A stretch of 64,000 nt of DNA, from positions 186,001 to 250,000 of the forward strand of contig CANMWJ010000001.1 in NCBI GenBank assembly GCA_947501565.1. The letters run 5' to 3'. This DNA is from an uncultured Marinobacterium sp. (lineage in GTDB: Bacteria; Pseudomonadota; Gammaproteobacteria; Pseudomonadales; Balneatricaceae). Positions 60,512-64,000 of this stretch are shown here, piece by piece. The notes under the pieces were generated by a model. The model was not told the origin of the DNA, did no database searches, and worked only from the letters and a program-made list of their open reading frames with translations. Made by a program: the position numbers and the translations under genes. The stretch's first letter is position 1, and each line of letters begins with the position of its first letter.

Positions 60512-62284
60512 ATGTCTAAGCTGCGTACGCTAACTTTCGACGCAATTGTTGTCGGTGGCGGTGGCGCTGGTATGCGCGCTGCACTTCAGCTGGCTCAGTC
60601 CGGTCTGAACACCGCTTGTGTAACTAAGGTCTTCCCGACCCGTTCACACACTGTATCTGCTCAGGGTGGTATTACCTGTGCAATCGCTTCCGCTGATCCA
60701 AACGACGATTGGCGCTGGCACATGTACGATACCGTTAAAGGTTCCGACTACATCGGTGACCAGGACGCTATCGAGTACATGTGTTCTGTAGGTCCTCAGG
60801 CTGTATTCGAGCTGGACCACATGGGACTGCCATTCTCCCGTACTGAAACTGGTCGTATCTACCAGCGTCCGTTCGGTGGTCAGTCCAAAAACTTCGGTGA
60901 GGGCGGTCAGGCTGCCCGTACCTGTGCTGCTGCAGACCGTACCGGTCACGCACTGCTGCACACCCTGTACCAGGGTAACGTTAAAGCCGGCACTACCTTC
61001 CTGAACGAATGGTACGCTGTAGATCTGGTGAAAAACGACGATGGTGCCATCGTTGGTTGTATTGCGATCTGCATCGAAACCGGTGAAACCGTATACATCA
61101 AAGCTAAAGCGACTGTACTGGCTACTGGCGGTGCGGGTCGTATCTACGCTTCCACTACAAACGCTCTGATCAATACCGGTGACGGTATGGGCATGTCTCT
61201 GCGTGCGGGTGTTCCTGCACAGGATATGGAGATGTGGCAGTTCCACCCAACCGGCATCGCTGGCGCGGGTGTACTGGTAACAGAGGGTTGTCGTGGTGAA
61301 GGTGGTTACCTGATCAACAAAGACGGCGAGCGTTTCATGGAGCGTTATGCTCCGAACGCGAAGGACCTGGCAGGTCGTGACGTGGTAGCACGTTCCATGA
61401 TTCTGGAGATCCTGGATGGCCGTGGTTGTGGTGAAGAAGGTGATCACGTATTCCTGAAGCTGGATCACCTGGGTGAAGAGATTCTGGAATCTCGCCTGCC
61501 AGGTATCTGTGAGCTGTCCCGTACGTTCGCAGCAACCGATCCGGTTAAAGAACCAATTCCTGTTGTTCCTACCTGTCACTACCAGATGGGTGGTGTTGCT
61601 ACCAACATCGGTGGCCAGGCAATCGCTCCGGATGCAGACGGCAACGATCACATCGTTGAAGGTCTGTTTGCGTGTGGTGAGGTTGCATGTGTATCCGTAC
61701 ACGGTGCAAACCGTCTGGGTGGTAACTCTCTGCTTGACCTGGTTGTATTCGGTCGCGCAGCGGGTATGCACATCGAGAAGCAGCTGAAGGAAGGTTACGA
61801 AGTTAAAGACGCAACTGAAGCTAACCTCGACGAGGCGATGGCGCGTCTGAACAAGCTGAACAACTCCACCAGTGGTGAGAGTGTATCTGCTGTTCGTAAA
61901 GAACTGCAGGATACTATGCAGCTGTACTTCGGCGTATTCCGTGACGGCGAAAGCATGCAGAAAGGTCTGGAACTGCTGGCCGGTATTCGCGCTAAGGTTG
62001 ATAACCTGCATCTGGAAGATAAGAGTCAGGCATTCAACACTGCACGCATCGAGGCGCTGGAACTTCAGAACCTGATGGAAGTTGCGGAAGCAACTGCGAT
62101 CGCTGCAGAAGAACGTAAGGAGTCTCGTGGTGCTCACGCACGTAACGACTTCACGGAGCGTGATGACGAGAACTGGCTGTGCCACTCCATGTACTTCCCG
62201 GGTGAGAAACGTGTTGGTAAGCGTGACGTTAACTTCGCGCCTAAGACCGTTGAAGCGTTCCCGCCGAAAATCCGTACATACTAA
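60512..62284 (+). CDS. sdhA: Succinate dehydrogenase flavoprotein subunit
   Basis: Catalytic FAD subunit of complex II. The 590-residue product has the FAD loop [20 protein letters not shown], the covalent-FAD His in [17 protein letters not shown], substrate-site [20 protein letters not shown] and [19 protein letters not shown], and [18 protein letters not shown]. Length and motifs match E. coli SdhA. Middle gene of the sdhCDAB operon. Confidence 0.98.
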   Translation: MSKLRTLTFDAIVVGGGGAGMRAALQLAQSGLNTACVTKVFPTRSHTVSAQGGITCAIASADPNDDWRWHMYDTVKGSDYIGDQDAIEYMCSVGPQAVFELDHMGLPFSRTETGRIYQRPFGGQSKNFGEGGQAARTCAAADRTGHALLHTLYQGNVKAGTTFLNEWYAVDLVKNDDGAIVGCIAICIETGETVYIKAKATVLATGGAGRIYASTTNALINTGDGMGMSLRAGVPAQDMEMWQFHPTGIAGAGVLVTEGCRGEGGYLINKDGERFMERYAPNAKDLAGRDVVARSMILEILDGRGCGEEGDHVFLKLDHLGEEILESRLPGICELSRTFAATDPVKEPIPVVPTCHYQMGGVATNIGGQAIAPDADGNDHIVEGLFACGEVACVSVHGANRLGGNSLLDLVVFGRAAGMHIEKQLKEGYEVKDATEANLDEAMARLNKLNNSTSGESVSAVRKELQDTMQLYFGVFRDGESMQKGLELLAGIRAKVDNLHLEDKSQAFNTARIEALELQNLMEVAEATAIAAEERKESRGAHARNDFTERDDENWLCHSMYFPGEKRVGKRDVNFAPKTVEAFPPKIRTY

Positions 62285-62295
62285 GGAGTGTTATC

Positions 62296-63000
62296 ATGCT
62301 GGTAAGTGTATATCGCTATAACCCTGAGACTGATGACAAGCCTTACATGCAGGATATCCATATCGATATCCCTGGCGGTAAGGACATCATGGTGCTGGAC
62401 CTGCTTCAGTTGCTGAAGGATAAAGATCCGTCTCTGGCGTACCGTCGCTCCTGCCGTGAAGGTGTGTGTGGTTCCGATGGTCTGAACATGAACGGCCTGA
62501 ACGGCCTGGCTTGTATCACTCCGCTGTCCGCAGTGGTAGAGAACGACAAGCTGGTACTGCGTCCGCTGCCTGGTCTGCCGGTTATCCGCGACCTGGTTGT
62601 AGATATGACTCAGTTCTACAGCGCGTACGAAAAGATCAAGCCATACCTGATCAACAACACGCCGGCGCCGGCGATCGAACGTCTGCAGTCTCCAGAAGAG
62701 CGTGCGGAACTGGACGGCCTGTACGAGTGTATTCTCTGTGCTTGCTGTTCTACTTCCTGCCCATCTTTCTGGTGGAACCCAGACAAGTTCATCGGCCCGT
62801 CCGGTCTGCTGCAGGCTTACCGCTTCCTGGCGGACAGCCGAGACACCGCTACTCGCGAGCGTCTGGCGGATCTGGACGATCCATTCAGCGTGTTCCGTTG
62901 CCACGGCATCATGAACTGTGTGAATGTTTGTCCGAAAGGTCTTAACCCGACCAAGGCAATCGGCAAGATTCGCAACATGCTGATTCAGCAAGCGACCTAA
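62296..63000 (+). CDS. sdhB: Succinate dehydrogenase iron-sulfur subunit
   Basis: Electron-transfer subunit with three Fe-S clusters. In 234 residues: 2Fe-2S ligands in RRSCREGVCGSDGLNMNG plus a later Cys, 4Fe-4S in CILCACCSTSCPSFWW, and 3Fe-4S in CHGIMNCVNVCPKGLNP. AAGGAG precedes the ATG. It closes the sdh operon; a strong terminator follows before sucA. Confidence 0.98.
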   Translation: MLVSVYRYNPETDDKPYMQDIHIDIPGGKDIMVLDLLQLLKDKDPSLAYRRSCREGVCGSDGLNMNGLNGLACITPLSAVVENDKLVLRPLPGLPVIRDLVVDMTQFYSAYEKIKPYLINNTPAPAIERLQSPEERAELDGLYECILCACCSTSCPSFWWNPDKFIGPSGLLQAYRFLADSRDTATRERLADLDDPFSVFRCHGIMNCVNVCPKGLNPTKAIGKIRNMLIQQAT

Positions 63001-63002
63001 GC

Positions 63003-63034
63003 AAAAAGCGGTGCCCCAGGGCGCCGCTTTTTTT
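63003..63034 (+). terminator. Intrinsic terminator after sdhB
   Basis: AAAAAGCGGTGCCC (63003-63016) pairs with GGGCGCCGCTTTTTTT (63019-63034) with one G-T pair. It separates sdhCDAB from sucA, which therefore probably has its own promoter or is reached by read-through. Confidence 0.85.
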
Positions 63035-63158
63035 GTTCTTTTTGTGCGCAAAAAGAAAGACTCATCGTCCGATGAGAAAAAAATGACAATCCTGTGATAT
63101 TCACACAAAGAATTATTTAAAGCTTTCTCTGAAAAGCTATAGAATACCTTCCGCCGGT

Positions 63159-63250
63159 CACAGGGACGCCTGTGGTACGGGTAACATATACGGTAACGTC
63201 AAAGAGGGGTAGCTCGCGCCGATGCATAGTCGGTCGGGTTGAGAAGCCCC
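63159..63250 (+). promoter_or_regulatory. Structured leader upstream of sucA
   Basis: CACAGG-GACG-CCTGTG (63159-63174) forms a hairpin, followed by CCGA (63219-63222) with TCGG (63230-63233) inside a larger GGGG (63206-63209) / CCCC (63247-63250) pair. The stretch ends 20 bases before the sucA ATG. It could be a cis-acting RNA; no known riboswitch class is recognised. Confidence 0.4.
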
Positions 63251-63270
63251 CTGAGCCAGGGTGATCAAGA

Positions 63271-64000
63271 ATGCAAGAAGGCATCATGGAGTTGATGTGG
63301 AAGAACGCACACCTTTACGGTGGCAACCTTTCCTACATTGAACAACTGTACGAAACCTACCTGATGGATCCGAGCGCAATTCCACAAGAGTGGCGCGAAG
63401 AATTCGATCGTTTGCCTAAAGTGGGTGAAAACCTCACCCAAGATGTTCCTCACTCACCGATCCAGGAACATTTCCTCTACCTCGCTAAAAACCAGAAACG
63501 CGCTGCGCCGACCGCTGTTAGCTCTGTTAGCTCCGAGCATGAGAAAAAACAGGTTCGCGTACTGCGTATGATCAACGCGTACCGCGTGCGTGGTCACCAG
63601 GTAGCGAACATCGACCCGCTGGGCCTGCTGGAGCGTGAAGACGTGCCAGATCTGGACCTGCGTTTCCATGAGCTGTCTGAAGCAGACTACGACACTGTCT
63701 TCCAGCTGGGCTCCCTGTTCTTTGGGCCGGAAGAAGCACCGCTGAAAGATATTGTCGCTGACCTGAAGAAAACATACTGTGGCAGCGTCGGCGCCGAGTA
63801 TATGCACATCGTTGACACTCAGGAAAAACGCTGGATCCAGTCTCGCCTGGAGCCAAGCCGCTCCCATCCTGTGGTTGAGCCTGAGAAGAAGATGATGGTC
63901 CTTGAGCGTCTGACGGCGGCTGAAGGTCTGGAAAAATACCTGGGATCCCGCTACGCCGGCGCGAAACGTTTCGGCTTGGAAGGTGGTGAATCCCTGATCG
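63271..64000 (+). CDS. sucA: 2-oxoglutarate dehydrogenase E1, N-terminal part
   Basis: E1 subunit of the 2-oxoglutarate dehydrogenase complex, cut by the right window edge after about 243 codons. Family start MELMWKNAHLYGGNLSYIEQ then LYETYLMDPSAIPQEWR, followed by RVRGHQVANIDPLG and the region SLFFGPEEAPLKDI and YCGSVGAEYMHI. ATG 63271 has AGGGTGA seven bases upstream; an in-frame ATG at 63286 is weaker. It follows sdhB as in most gammaproteobacteria. Confidence 0.96.
   Translation, partial: MQEGIMELMWKNAHLYGGNLSYIEQLYETYLMDPSAIPQEWREEFDRLPKVGENLTQDVPHSPIQEHFLYLAKNQKRAAPTAVSSVSSEHEKKQVRVLRMINAYRVRGHQVANIDPLGLLEREDVPDLDLRFHELSEADYDTVFQLGSLFFGPEEAPLKDIVADLKKTYCGSVGAEYMHIVDTQEKRWIQSRLEPSRSHPVVEPEKKMMVLERLTAAEGLEKYLGSRYAGAKRFGLEGGESLI

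Noticed and set aside
60644-62185. 513-codon open frame on the minus strand
   Set aside because: It is the shadow of sdhA; the product has no recognisable domain and no ribosome site.
1-64000. tRNA, rRNA or CRISPR loci
   Set aside because: No cloverleaf with a T-loop signature, no rRNA-like block and no regularly spaced direct repeats were seen by eye; a covariance scan would settle small RNAs.

Overview
The window looks like the chromosome of a marine gammaproteobacterium of the Oceanospirillales/Pseudomonadales type (Marinobacterium- or Neptunomonas-like). This is inferred from gene content: a TRAP carboxylate transporter, the large NAD-dependent glutamate dehydrogenase followed by a DUF2835 protein, the pyrD-rmf-rlmL cluster, phhAB with an Lrp-type regulator, and sdhCDAB leading into sucA opposite gltA. 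Most genes are GC-rich housekeeping or catabolic genes. I see no rRNA, tRNA, CRISPR array, integrase or phage structural gene.

Layout. 0-4.2 kb: a dctPQM TRAP system (dctM runs off the left edge) divergent from a Gate/nucleoside-recognition membrane protein. 4.3-7.5 kb: a GFA-fold protein, the YbdL-type aminotransferase plus YafV omega-amidase pair, and an NAD(P)-binding protein. 7.5-11.3 kb: an AT-rich accessory block with a large membrane-anchored SPRY-domain protein, a lipoprotein and a small membrane protein; its gaps carry four related 26-nt palindromes. 11.4-13.7 kb: a membrane-anchored thioredoxin, a short flagellin, and a gene-free stretch with a REPIN-like inverted-repeat element. 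13.7-24.2 kb: purT, ansA, an RRM protein, a twin winged-helix/nuclease-like protein, pyrC, a GST, an Smr protein, DUF924 and a degenerate GGDEF protein.

24-34 kb: a chemoreceptor, a glycerol module (phosphodiesterase, short GlpD, convergent FGGY kinase), tmcA, a hemerythrin and an apparently active diguanylate cyclase. 34-40 kb: an aromatic amino-acid module, with indolepyruvate oxidoreductase iorAB, two Lrp/AsnC regulators, a LysE-type exporter and phenylalanine hydroxylase phhAB. 40-46.7 kb: GNAT, a half-size DUF1456 protein, rsuA, a secreted Cys-rich peptide, a cold-shock protein, riboflavin synthase, a YfcH-type epimerase, a K+ channel and an orphan batD. 46.9-56 kb: glutamate dehydrogenase, DUF2835, pyrD, rmf, rlmKL. 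56-64 kb: amtB with NtrC-like sites, an internally duplicated membrane protein, gltA, sdhCDAB and the start of sucA.

Functionally the window joins carbon entry (TRAP, glycerol, aromatic amino acids) and nitrogen handling (AmtB, GDH, asparaginase) to the TCA cycle. The least explained items are the SPRY protein block with its palindromes, the REPIN-like element at 13.2-13.6 kb, the twin-module nuclease-like protein at 18.1 kb, and several sharp operator-like palindromes upstream of phhA, iorA and amtB.
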